Of a DNA stretch of 23,930 bases, positions 1-8,103 are shown one piece after another; position 1 is the first letter of the stretch, and every line of letters begins with the position of its first letter. The stretch lies in NCBI GenBank assembly GCA_020351895.1, contig CP070672.1, positions 252,907-276,836 on the forward strand, written 5' to 3'. Source of the stretch: Thermoplasmata archaeon (GTDB lineage: Archaea; Thermoplasmatota; Thermoplasmata; GCA-020350865). Made by a program: the position numbers and the translations under genes. The notes under the pieces were generated by a model. The model searched no databases. It had not been told where the DNA came from and saw only the letters and a program-made list of their open reading frames with translations.

Positions 1-2894
1 GCCACCTTAGCTTTCAGTTCATCCATATCAACCCTTACGGCACCATATGGACAAACCATTTCACAGGTCCCACAACCAGTACATTTCTCCTCATTAACCG
101 AGGATACGGTTCCCTCAACAAAGAGTTTCTCCTTCGATAAAATCGTGGAGGCTCTTGAAACAGCGGCACTGGCCTGTGAGATACATTCTTCAAAGAACTT
201 CGGGGAATGGGCAAGCCCACATAGGAATATGCCTTCTGTTGCGAATTCCACTGGGCGTAGTTTCATATGAGCTTCTAAGAAGAATCTATGCTTGCTGAGA
301 GGTACTTTGAATATTTGTGCCAAATCGGCATTATCTTGATGAGGTATTGTGGCAGAGCTTAAAATCAATAAATCAGGTTGAATAACAATTTCCTCACCGA
401 GGAAGGGCTCCTGGATTCTTATTTTCAATCCTTTCTTGTCGCTCACTATGGGCTTTGTCTCATCATCGTATCTAATGAACTTTACACCATTTCTTGCCGC
501 CTCCTCATAAAAGATCTCGCTGAACCCATAAGTTCTTATATCCTTATACAACACATAAATATTCGCTTCCGGTCTTAATTCCTTGATTTTCAGAGCATTT
601 TTCACGGCCTCAGTGCAGCATACCCTACTGCAGTATGGTCTCTCTTCGGTTCTGGAACCAACGCATTGAATCATCACTATTGTGTCTGCATCAACTTTTC
701 CCTCCCTATCAAGTTTCTCTTCTAGCTCAAGCTGTGTCAGCACTTTATCGTTTTTGCTGTAGAGATACTCTTTTGGTTTGTACTCCTCTCCACCTGTGGC
801 TACGATGACGATTCCATGCTCTATTTCCTTATCTTCACCATTTTGGTCCATGAGCGTTTTGAAGTTTCCGATATATCCAGATGTTTCTTTCACATTGCTG
901 TTAGTGAACACATGAATCTTTTCATCAGAATTGATGTAATCAATCAATTCCTTCAATTTTTTCTGTATATCTTTTTCCTCTCCTATCAATTCATAATGTA
1001 TTCTTTTCATGAGGCCTCCTAGCTCATTCTCTCTCTCAACTATGAAAGCCTCATATCCTTGTCTGGACAGTTCCAAAGCTGCGGTCATACCACTTATCCC
1101 ACCACCTATTACCAAAGCAGATGGTTTTACATCAATTGGAACCTTTGGCAATGGGGAGTTCAATCTTGCCTTGGTTACAGCCATTCTAACCAAATCCTTT
1201 GCTTTCTCTGTGGCTTTCTCAGGATCGCGCATGTGCACCCATGAGCATTGATCGCGAATATTGGCCATCTCGAATAGGTAGGGATTCAGTCCAGCTTCTG
1301 CCACAGTATTTTGGAACAATGGCTGATGAGTTCTGGGAGTACAAGAAGCAACTATCACCCTGTTCAGTCCATGCTCTTCGATCTTTTCCTTGATCTTCTG
1401 TTGTGTATCTTGCGAGCAGGTATAGAGGTTGTTTTCAGCATAGCCCACATGAGGTAAGGTTTTTGCATACTCCACAACATCGGGCACATCCACTACCCCG
1501 CCGATGTTTATTCCGCAATGGCATACAAAAACCCCTACACGTGGCTCCTCTTCGCTTATATCCTTCTCAGGAGGGTATTCCTTTACAGTAATCAAGTTCC
1601 CTCGCTCAGAGGAGATGATTGACGATGCTTTCGCTGCTGCTCCACTGGCCTCTGAAACACTGTCAGGAATGTCCTTTGGTGCACCAAAAGCTCCGCCTAC
1701 AAATATCCCAGGGCGGGATGTTTCTAAGGGGGAAAACAAAATATCAGTAGAGCAAAAGTCGTATTCATTCAGGTCAATGCCCAGCTTCTCACCTATTTCC
1801 TTTGCACCTTTTGGAGCCGTCATTCCCACAGACAGTGCCACAAAGTCGAAATCCTCTGTGACAAGTTCTCCTTTTTCAATGTAGTTTATTAATAAATTAT
1901 TGGTGTTTGGATCCTCTGAGATGGAGGATATCCTATTGTTTTTTACGAACCTAATACCATGTTCTTTCTCAGCTCTAATATAATAATCATCGAACTCCTT
2001 ACCAAAAGCACGCATGTCCATGAAGAATATGGTTGCTTCAAGGCCAGGGTTATGCTCCTGTGCTATCACGGCCTCTTTTATTGCGAACATGCAGCATACG
2101 GAGGAGCAGTAGGGATTGCCGATGGATCTATCTCTGGAGCCAACACACTGGATAAATGCTATCTTTTTTGATACTTTTCCATCTGAAGGTCGTAGAACCA
2201 GTCCTCCATAGGGACCAGTTGCGCTCAACATACGTTCTAACTCGAGGCTTGACACCACATTGAGATACTTACCATATCCGTACTCTCTGCGTTTTGTGAA
2301 GAGGTCGAACTCTTCAAAGCCTGGTGTGACGATAATAGAGCCCACATCTAACTGGATCTTCTCTGCGGTTTGGTCGTACGCGATAGCTCCTGCTCCACAG
2401 ACCTCAGAACATACGCCGCATCCGATACATATGTCTTTATCGATGACATAAACAGATGGTACAGCCTGGGGATATCTAACGTATATGGCTTTCCTTAGTT
2501 TGAATCCTCTATTATATTCATCAGGAACTTCCACAGGACATCTTTGCGTACATATACCGCAGCCTGTACACTTCGTCTCATCCACACGTCTTGAGCGTTT
2601 GGAGATACTGATTGTAAAATGACCCGCCTCGCCCTTTACCTCCTCCAAATCGGCATTGGTTATCAATTTAATGTTATGATGTCTCCCTGTCTCCACCAGT
2701 TTCGGAGCCATGATACACATTGCACAGTCATTTGTGGGAAATGTCTTATCTAACTGGGACATGGCCCCCCCGATGGTTGGTGATTTTTCCAATAAATAGA
2801 CCTTGAATCCAGAATCAGCCAGATCAAGGGATGATTGCATGCCTGCAATGCCTCCACCCATGACCAGCACGGCACCGACTTTATCGTTGCTCAT
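1..2894 (-). CDS. hdrA: HdrA-like double-length flavin/Fe-S protein, 3' end outside window
   Basis: 964 complete codons, open to the window edge; the paralog at 6995-3984 suggests about 40 residues are missing. FAD domain 1: LVMGGGIAGMQ near 10-20 and PTNDCAMCIMAPKL; ferredoxin insert CTGCGICTQRC (C109/112/115/119) and CIGCGVCSEVC (C156/159/162/166); CVGSRD followed by YCSSVCC. HdrA N-type domain with CHC at 458-460 and SCTPRTH. FAD domain 2 with LVIGGGISGM and YCSRVCC, no ferredoxin insert. First terminal ferredoxin motif C938/941/944/948; the second falls outside. The ATG overlaps the tetracysteine gene's TGA (GAATGA), with a GGGGGGA site upstream. It is most similar to the HdrA at 6995-3984, including at DNA level near its 3' end. 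A following mvhD, as in the other modules, would be expected beyond position 1. Confidence 0.95.
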   Translation of the reverse strand, partial: MSNDKVGAVLVMGGGIAGMQSSLDLADSGFKVYLLEKSPTIGGAMSQLDKTFPTNDCAMCIMAPKLVETGRHHNIKLITNADLEEVKGEAGHFTISISKRSRRVDETKCTGCGICTQRCPVEVPDEYNRGFKLRKAIYVRYPQAVPSVYVIDKDICIGCGVCSEVCGAGAIAYDQTAEKIQLDVGSIIVTPGFEEFDLFTKRREYGYGKYLNVVSSLELERMLSATGPYGGLVLRPSDGKVSKKIAFIQCVGSRDRSIGNPYCSSVCCMFAIKEAVIAQEHNPGLEATIFFMDMRAFGKEFDDYYIRAEKEHGIRFVKNNRISSISEDPNTNNLLINYIEKGELVTEDFDFVALSVGMTAPKGAKEIGEKLGIDLNEYDFCSTDILFSPLETSRPGIFVGGAFGAPKDIPDSVSEASGAAAKASSIISSERGNLITVKEYPPEKDISEEEPRVGVFVCHCGINIGGVVDVPDVVEYAKTLPHVGYAENNLYTCSQDTQQKIKEKIEEHGLNRVIVASCTPRTHQPLFQNTVAEAGLNPYLFEMANIRDQCSWVHMRDPEKATEKAKDLVRMAVTKARLNSPLPKVPIDVKPSALVIGGGISGMTAALELSRQGYEAFIVERENELGGLMKRIHYELIGEEKDIQKKLKELIDYINSDEKIHVFTNSNVKETSGYIGNFKTLMDQNGEDKEIEHGIVIVATGGEEYKPKEYLYSKNDKVLTQLELEEKLDREGKVDADTIVMIQCVGSRTEERPYCSRVCCTEAVKNALKIKELRPEANIYVLYKDIRTYGFSEIFYEEAARNGVKFIRYDDETKPIVSDKKGLKIRIQEPFLGEEIVIQPDLLILSSATIPHQDNADLAQIFKVPLSKHRFFLEAHMKLRPVEFATEGIFLCGLAHSPKFFEECISQASAAVSRASTILSKEKLFVEGTVSSVNEEKCTGCGTCEMVCPYGAVRVDMDELKAKV

Positions 2895-3202
2895 TCGTAA
2901 ATCCCCCCTATGTCTCTTCCGGACATCAGTCCCCGGATGCAGATGGAGAAGTTGCACTGGTCTGTCCTTGCCCGCTCGCAGCTATGACATCTTAGGGTCA
3001 ACAACAACTCCCTGGTGATTTTCTTCTTAGTTTCTTCATCAATTTCTGGAAGACTCGTTTTACAGAGTTGAATGATCTTATTCTGGGTTTGACCCCAGCT
3101 AGGTACGGTGGATATATGGCTTTTATAGTTCCATTTGTTTCTTATTTCATCCACAATTTCCTTATCTTCTTCGCTTATTTTGCTTTTAGTTTTTTTGGTC
3201 AC
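2891..3202 (-). CDS. Small tetracysteine protein, copy 3 (unrecognised family)
   Basis: 103 residues with a GTG start (GTGA overlap with the MvhD stop; GGAGGGGG just upstream). The N-terminus (1-25) is charged and differs from the other copies; the core is ISTVPSWGQTQNKIIQLC, EIDEETKKKITRELLLTLR and CHSCERARTDQCNFSICIRG. The four C-terminal cysteines keep the spacing of the other two copies, and the tail ends a few residues after the conserved IRGLMSG. Its TGA overlaps the ATG of the next HdrA. The nature of the metal site, if any, is not visible from sequence. Confidence 0.9.
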   Translation of the reverse strand: MTKKTKSKISEEDKEIVDEIRNKWNYKSHISTVPSWGQTQNKIIQLCKTSLPEIDEETKKKITRELLLTLRCHSCERARTDQCNFSICIRGLMSGRDIGGIYE

Positions 3203-3984
3203 TTGACCCCCTCCTCTATAGCCATGTAATAAGGAGTGTCCTTTTCAATTTTATCAAGGGTTACCAAGCCTCGATCTCTTAGAGTCACGATGTGTTGTAA
3301 TACTTGGTTAGTGGGTAGGTTAAGGCGACTGGATATGTCCTGAACAGATAACGGTTGATCTTGGATCTCGAAAATAATGCTACATCTATCCAATTCATAC
3401 TTAATTGCAGTATCGATTAAGGCATCTATTTCCTCCTGAGTGATCTTTTCATTGTACACATTCCCCTCCATGATCAGATCCAATTCCCTGGAAACCAGCA
3501 ATTTCAACCTGAAGTCTCTTGCGGCGTTTTTTGCGGCATATAAGGCCTTGAGTTTGTCTATATTGGGTGCAGACCCGCTCACCGGTGAAGGGCCCATATC
3601 TTTTATTTGGATTGTAAAATCCCGGACAGTTTCGGCAAACATTTCTCCTTCTGAGGCTGAAATCCATTCTAATCTGAGTCGGTCAGGTTCAAATCCTATG
3701 GCCTTTAACATTTTTTTAATCAATTTTATTCTATTTTCTGCGAAGTAATTACCGGTTTGATAATGGCAATCCCCAAAATGACAACCACCTACCAGTACAC
3801 CATCTGCACCCTGTATGAACATCTCCAAGATAAGAGAGGGTTCCACCCTCCCACTGCACATTACCCTCACTATCCTAAGATTTGTGGGATATTGAAACCT
3901 ACTTACACCTGCTAAATCGGCCCCTGCATACGAACACCAGTTGCATAAAAAGCCAAGAATTTTCGGTTCAAATTTTGTTGCCAT
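3199..3984 (-). CDS. mvhD: MvhD-type electron-transfer protein with C-terminal winged helix
   Basis: 261 residues. The MvhD domain has LCNWCSYAGADLAG (C14, C17), MCSGR (C43) and GCHFGDCHY (C68, C73), plus RLEWISASEGEMF near 104-116. The extension from ~140 includes KNAARDFRLKLL, GNVYNEKITQEEID and a winged-helix-like part ~205-255 (LSVQDISSRLNLPTNQVLQ, then HIVTLRDRGLVTL). The start overlaps the HdrA stop as TAATG, with GGGAGG upstream. Its TGA overlaps the GTG start of the following small gene. The extension is clearly related to those at 20739-19960 and 8103-7297, so it was present before the modules duplicated. Confidence 0.93.
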   Translation of the reverse strand: MATKFEPKILGFLCNWCSYAGADLAGVSRFQYPTNLRIVRVMCSGRVEPSLILEMFIQGADGVLVGGCHFGDCHYQTGNYFAENRIKLIKKMLKAIGFEPDRLRLEWISASEGEMFAETVRDFTIQIKDMGPSPVSGSAPNIDKLKALYAAKNAARDFRLKLLVSRELDLIMEGNVYNEKITQEEIDALIDTAIKYELDRCSIIFEIQDQPLSVQDISSRLNLPTNQVLQHIVTLRDRGLVTLDKIEKDTPYYMAIEEGVK

Positions 3985-6900
3985 TAGATCGCCTCCCTCA
4001 GTGCAGCCATGGCCTGAGCAGTAAGTTGTGTGTCAGTATAATTTCGAATGCTAATTGCGTTCTCAGGACATGAGCCAGCACAAATACCACAGCCCTTACA
4101 CAGAACTTCCATCACAGTTGCAACTAATTTCTCTTCATCTTTACGTACTGCACCATATGGACATACGAACTCGCAGGTTCTGCACCCAATACACAGCTCC
4201 TCATCCACGGAGGAGACCATCCCCTCAACAAAGAGTTTCTTCTTGGATAAAATAGTGGAGGCCCTTGAAACAGCGGCACTTGCCTGCGAAATGCATTCAT
4301 TAAAGAATTTAGGTGAGTGCGCAAGGCCGCATACGAAGATACCATCCGTGGCAAATTCAACGGGCCGAAGTTTCATATGGGCTTCCAGGAAAAATCCGTC
4401 TTTAGTCAATGGGACCTTTAAGAGTTGCGCCAAGTCGGTATTGTCAGGATTGGGAATGGTGGCAACACTCAATACCAGATAATCTGGCCTCAATACTATA
4501 TCCTCGTTTAGAAAATGATCAAAGACCTTGACTTCAAGGGCTTTTTCATCGGAAACAACGGGCTTAGTATTATCGAAGTATCTAATAAACTGGATACCCT
4601 GCCTTGCTGCCTCCTCGTAGTAAATCTCCCGAAATCCATATGTTCTCATGTCCTTGAACAGGACGAACACACTGATATCAGGATTCTTTTCTTTGGCTTT
4701 CAATGCGTTTTTTACTGCCTCCACACAGCATACCCTGCTGCAATATGTTCTTACCTCATCCCTGCACCCCACACATTGTATCATAACCACAGTCTTGGTA
4801 TTGGGATCCAGCTCGTTATTGTACATCTTATTGTCGAATTCGAGCTGTGTCAGCACCTTATCGTTTTTTCCGTAGAGGTATTCCGTTGGTTTATACTCGA
4901 TACCCCCAGTGGCAACGATTATAGCTCCATGCTCAATTTGCTTTTCCTCGCCACTTTGGTCCAAGGTTGTGACGAAGTTTCCTACATAACCTGAAACGTC
5001 CTTAACAACTGTTTTCGTGAGCACATTTATCTTAGGATTTGAGTTCACGTTTTCAATGGTTTTTGCTAGCCATCCAGGGATATCCTCTCCCTTAAGGCCA
5101 TAATGTAGCCTTTTTACAAGGCCTCCCAATTCACCTTCCTTCTCCACAAGATAGGCTTCAAATCCCTGTTCTGTTAGCTCTTCCGCGGCCTGCATCCCAG
5201 CTATTCCACCACCTATTACCAAAGCCGAAGGTTTCACATCGATGGGCACTTTTGGTAATGCTGTGTTCAATCTTGCCTTTGCCAGGGACATTCTTACCAG
5301 GTCCTTTGCTTTCTGTGTGGCTTTTTCTGGCTCGTCCATGTGTACCCATGAGCATTGGTCCCGTATATTCGCCATCTCGAAAAGATAGGGATTAAGCCCG
5401 CTTTCTGCCACCGTATTTTGGAACAGGGGTCCGTGTGTTCTTGGAGTGCAGCTTGCCACCATAATCCGGTTGAGGTTTTGCTCTTTGATCTTCTCTTTTA
5501 TATGTTCCTGGGTATCCTGGGAGCAGGTGTACAAATTCTCTTCTGCGTAGACAACATTGGGTAAGGTCTTGGCATATTCCACAACAGAAGGGACCTTCAC
5601 AACACCGCCTATGTTTATCCCGCAATGACATATGAAAGCCCCGATGCGGGGCTCCTCGTCCCCCACCTCTCTTTCGGGGGGATATTCCTTGACCTTGGTG
5701 AGGGTATCCCTCTCCGATGCAATAATGCTGGATGCATGGGCTGCTGCCCCACTGGCCTGTGCCACACTGTCGGGAATGTCCTTTGGATCCTGAAATACAC
5801 CGCAAACATATATCACTGGTTTGTTCGTGCTTATGGGGGTGAATATCGTGGTATTGCAGAAATCGAATTCGTTGAGCTCTATTCCCAGTTTCTCTCCTAA
5901 TTCATGGGCACCCTTGGGTTTCTCCATGCCAACGGATAGCACCACCAAATCGAATACTTCCTCCTTCAATTCGCCTCCAAAGATGTAAGTTATCTTCAGA
6001 TTCTTTGTCTTGGGCATCTCCTCAACAGATGAAATGCGATTGTTGGAAACGAACCTCACTTTATGCTCCTTTGCTGCTCGAATATAGTAGTCGTCGAACT
6101 CCTTTCCAAAGGCCCGCATGTCCATGAAGAATAATGTGGATTTTAAACCCGGGGTGTGCTCCTGTGCAATCACTGCTTCCTTTATTGCGAACATGCAGCA
6201 TACCGAAGAGCAGTATGGATTGCCGATGCTTCTGTCCCTTGAGCCCACACATTGGATAAAGGCTATTTTTTGTGCTATTTTACCGTCGGACGGCCTTAGA
6301 ACAACTCCACCATAGGGTCCTGTGGCGCTGAGCATACGCTCCAGTTCAAGACTGGATACAACATTGGGAAATCTTCCATACCCATATTCCCTTCTTTTTA
6401 TGCTCAAATCGAACTCACGAAATCCAGGAGAAACAATGATGGAGCCAACATTCAGTTCGATATCCTCCTGAGTCTGCGAGTACTGTATGGCGCCGGCCCT
6501 GCATTGGGTTTCACAGATACCACAGCCTATGCAGTGATCCTGATCTATGCAGTGAATTGGTGGCACTGCCTGGGGATATTTTATATAGATTGCTTTTCTT
6601 ACTTTGAATCCTCTGTTGTACTCATCCTTGACCTCGACAGGACAGCGCTGGGTACAAAGACCGCACCCTGTACATTTACTCTCATCCACATATCTTGGTC
6701 TTTTATTGACCGTGACCTTGAAATTTCCTGCGTCCCCTTCCACCTTTTCCAGATTGGCATTTGTGATGAGTTTGATATTGTGATGTCTTCCAGTTTCAAC
6801 AAGTTTCGGAGCCATGATGCACATTGCGCAGTCATTGGTTGGGAAGGTCTTATCCAGTTGAGCCATGGCACCTCCAATGCTGGGAGAAGAATCAACGATG

Positions 6901-6995
6901 TATACGTAAAAACCTGAGTCTGCGAGATCCAATGCAGACTGCATTCCGGCTATACCTCCCCCTATGACCAGGGCGGCTCCCACCTTATCGCTCAT
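3984..6995 (-). CDS. hdrA: HdrA-like double-length flavin/Fe-S protein (complete)
   Basis: 1003 residues, the complete reference copy of the double-length form. FAD domain 1: VIGGGIAGM at 10-18 and PTNDCAMCIMAPKL at 52-65; ferredoxin insert C108/111/114/118 and C155/158/161/165; CVGSRD at 249-254 with YCSSVCC. HdrA N-type domain: CHC 456-458, C491, SCTPRTH at 515-521, C548. FAD domain 2: LVIGGGIAGM at 592-601 and CVGCRD at 741-746 (Cys instead of the usual Ser) with YCSRVCC, without a ferredoxin insert. Terminal ferredoxin: C935/938/941/945 and C966/969/972/976. The frame is open 18 codons further up to 7049, but the ATG at 6995 has GGGAGGTG 5 nt upstream, aligns with its paralog at 2894 and overlaps the previous stop (ATGA), so I use it. 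TAATG overlap with the next gene. Confidence 0.96.
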   Translation of the reverse strand: MSDKVGAALVIGGGIAGMQSALDLADSGFYVYIVDSSPSIGGAMAQLDKTFPTNDCAMCIMAPKLVETGRHHNIKLITNANLEKVEGDAGNFKVTVNKRPRYVDESKCTGCGLCTQRCPVEVKDEYNRGFKVRKAIYIKYPQAVPPIHCIDQDHCIGCGICETQCRAGAIQYSQTQEDIELNVGSIIVSPGFREFDLSIKRREYGYGRFPNVVSSLELERMLSATGPYGGVVLRPSDGKIAQKIAFIQCVGSRDRSIGNPYCSSVCCMFAIKEAVIAQEHTPGLKSTLFFMDMRAFGKEFDDYYIRAAKEHKVRFVSNNRISSVEEMPKTKNLKITYIFGGELKEEVFDLVVLSVGMEKPKGAHELGEKLGIELNEFDFCNTTIFTPISTNKPVIYVCGVFQDPKDIPDSVAQASGAAAHASSIIASERDTLTKVKEYPPEREVGDEEPRIGAFICHCGINIGGVVKVPSVVEYAKTLPNVVYAEENLYTCSQDTQEHIKEKIKEQNLNRIMVASCTPRTHGPLFQNTVAESGLNPYLFEMANIRDQCSWVHMDEPEKATQKAKDLVRMSLAKARLNTALPKVPIDVKPSALVIGGGIAGMQAAEELTEQGFEAYLVEKEGELGGLVKRLHYGLKGEDIPGWLAKTIENVNSNPKINVLTKTVVKDVSGYVGNFVTTLDQSGEEKQIEHGAIIVATGGIEYKPTEYLYGKNDKVLTQLEFDNKMYNNELDPNTKTVVMIQCVGCRDEVRTYCSRVCCVEAVKNALKAKEKNPDISVFVLFKDMRTYGFREIYYEEAARQGIQFIRYFDNTKPVVSDEKALEVKVFDHFLNEDIVLRPDYLVLSVATIPNPDNTDLAQLLKVPLTKDGFFLEAHMKLRPVEFATDGIFVCGLAHSPKFFNECISQASAAVSRASTILSKKKLFVEGMVSSVDEELCIGCRTCEFVCPYGAVRKDEEKLVATVMEVLCKGCGICAGSCPENAISIRNYTDTQLTAQAMAALREAI

Positions 6996-7300
6996 AGGAA
7001 CACCTCCCTGCCTGATAGGAGTCCGCGGATGCAGACTGAGAAGTTGCATTCATCGCTTCTCGCCCTTTCACAGCTGTGACATCTTAAGGTAAGCAGCATA
7101 TTCCTTGTTATCTTCTTTTTAGTCTCTTCATCGATTTCTGGAAGAGAAGCAAGACATTCCTGGATGATCTTTGTTTGAACTTGTCCCCATCTTGGGAGTG
7201 TGGAAATGCGATCCCTGTTTTTCCAAGAATCCTTTATCATCTTTACCTTTGCATTTGAATCCTTGCCTTGTGATTTGGGTGGGGTCTTTCCTTCCTTCAT
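6992..7300 (-). CDS. Small tetracysteine protein, copy 2 (unrecognised family)
   Basis: 102 residues, paralog of the proteins at 19945-19643 and 3202-2891. The Lys-rich N-terminus (1-25) is not conserved. The core is ISTLPRWGQVQTKIIQEC, EIDEETKKKITRNMLLTLR, then CHSCERARSDECNFSVCIRG with the same CX2C-X7-CX4C spacing. Near-identity in the C-terminal 50 residues against a free N-terminus argues for selection on the metal-binding half. GGAGGTG lies 5 nt before the ATG, which overlaps the MvhD stop; its own TGA overlaps the ATG of the following HdrA. It always sits between an MvhD-wHTH gene and an HdrA gene, so a role in that module is likely; the biochemical role is unknown. Confidence 0.9.
   Translation of the reverse strand: MKEGKTPPKSQGKDSNAKVKMIKDSWKNRDRISTLPRWGQVQTKIIQECLASLPEIDEETKKKITRNMLLTLRCHSCERARSDECNFSVCIRGLLSGREVFL
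7001..7008 (-). promoter_or_regulatory. Ribosome-binding site deciding the start of the 6995 HdrA
   Basis: GGGAGGTG on the coding strand, 5 nt before ATG 6995 and inside the 3' end of the tetracysteine gene. The longer in-frame start at 7049 has no such site and would add residues read from another gene's coding sequence. GGAGGTG at the same 5-nt spacing also precedes the genes at 8103 and 7300. Confidence 0.8.
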
Positions 7301-8103
7301 CTCAGCACCTCCTCTTTAGGTGTTATGTAAAGCGGCATCACACCATCGAACCTATCCACCACAACGAGCCCCCTGTCTTTTAGGGTAACAATATGCTGCA
7401 GTACTGTTTCTGGAGAGAGATCAACCTGAGAGGCGATGTCCAAAACAGAATAGGGTCCATCTATTGTCATCAACAATATTTTCTGCCTAGCTATTTCCTC
7501 ATCTATTGCCGTGTCCATTAGGTTATCGAACTCCTCCTGCGAGATCGTTTTATCATAGACGTTCCCCTTCTCTGTTAGGTTGATTTCCCGGGCAACCAGA
7601 GACCTCAATCTGAAATCTCTTGCAGCGTTTTTTGCTACAAACAGACCCTCCAATTTATCAATATCTGGATCGGCTCCTGACACAGGACTCGGACCCAAAG
7701 TCTTTATCTCGCTTACAAAATCTTCCACGACCTTGGAAAATCTCTCCCCCTCGGATGCCGATACCCATTCCAAACGCAACCTTTGGGGTTCTATACCGGA
7801 TCTTTCCATCAACTTCTTTGCCAGTTTTACTTTCTTCTCGGTGTAGTAGTTCCCGGTAATATAATGACAATCACCCAAATGACAACCGCCAACAAGTACG
7901 CCATCGGCGCCATGAATTAGCATCTCGATCATGAGAACAGGGTCCACTCTCGAACTGCACATCACCCTGACGGTTCTCGTATTCGTTGGATACTGGTATC
8001 TGGAAACTCCTGCCAAATCGGCTCCAGCATAAGAACACCAATTACAGAGGAATGCTATAATCTTAGGCTCGAATCCCTCTGATTTTACCTGCTCTTCGCT
8101 CAT
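7297..8103 (-). CDS. mvhD: MvhD-type electron-transfer protein with C-terminal winged helix
   Basis: 268 residues. The MvhD domain (1-145) has LCNWCSYAGADLAG (C20, C23), MCSSR (C49) and GCHLGDCHY (C74, C79), plus LEWVSASEGERFSKVV at 111-126, common to all copies here. From ~150 there is a helical segment (KNAARDFRLRSLVAREI, GNVYDKTISQEEFD), then a winged-helix-like region ~205-260 (YSVLDIASQVDLSPETVLQHIV, LKDRGLVVVDRF). The start is fixed by GGAGGTG exactly 5 nt upstream and by the ATGA overlap with the HdrA half before it. The next gene, for the tetracysteine protein, overlaps in the same way. It probably links the split HdrA pair to an unknown donor; no hydrogenase or formate dehydrogenase catalytic subunit is nearby. 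Confidence 0.93.
   Translation of the reverse strand: MSEEQVKSEGFEPKIIAFLCNWCSYAGADLAGVSRYQYPTNTRTVRVMCSSRVDPVLMIEMLIHGADGVLVGGCHLGDCHYITGNYYTEKKVKLAKKLMERSGIEPQRLRLEWVSASEGERFSKVVEDFVSEIKTLGPSPVSGADPDIDKLEGLFVAKNAARDFRLRSLVAREINLTEKGNVYDKTISQEEFDNLMDTAIDEEIARQKILLMTIDGPYSVLDIASQVDLSPETVLQHIVTLKDRGLVVVDRFDGVMPLYITPKEEVLR

Larger units (their letters stand above)
2891..6995 (-). repeat. Paralogous module copy: HdrA / MvhD-wHTH / tetracysteine protein
   Basis: A 4.1-kb unit of three overlapping genes in the same order as 11281-6992 and as 23930-19643. The copies match protein by protein and have diverged, so this is an old tandem expansion rather than a recent exact repeat. The next unit begins at 2894. 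Confidence 0.85.

Noticed and set aside
1009..1884. Many open frames of 60-150 codons on the plus strand across the whole window, some with hydrophobic stretches
   Set aside because: All lie antisense to well-supported HdrA/MvhD genes, lack recognisable motifs or consistent ribosome-binding sites, and recur at matching places in paralogs, as expected of shadow frames.
6996..7049. Longer start (ATG 7049) for the complete HdrA
   Set aside because: It would add 18 residues overlapping the tetracysteine gene; the 6995 ATG has GGGAGGTG 5 nt upstream and matches the paralog start at 2894.
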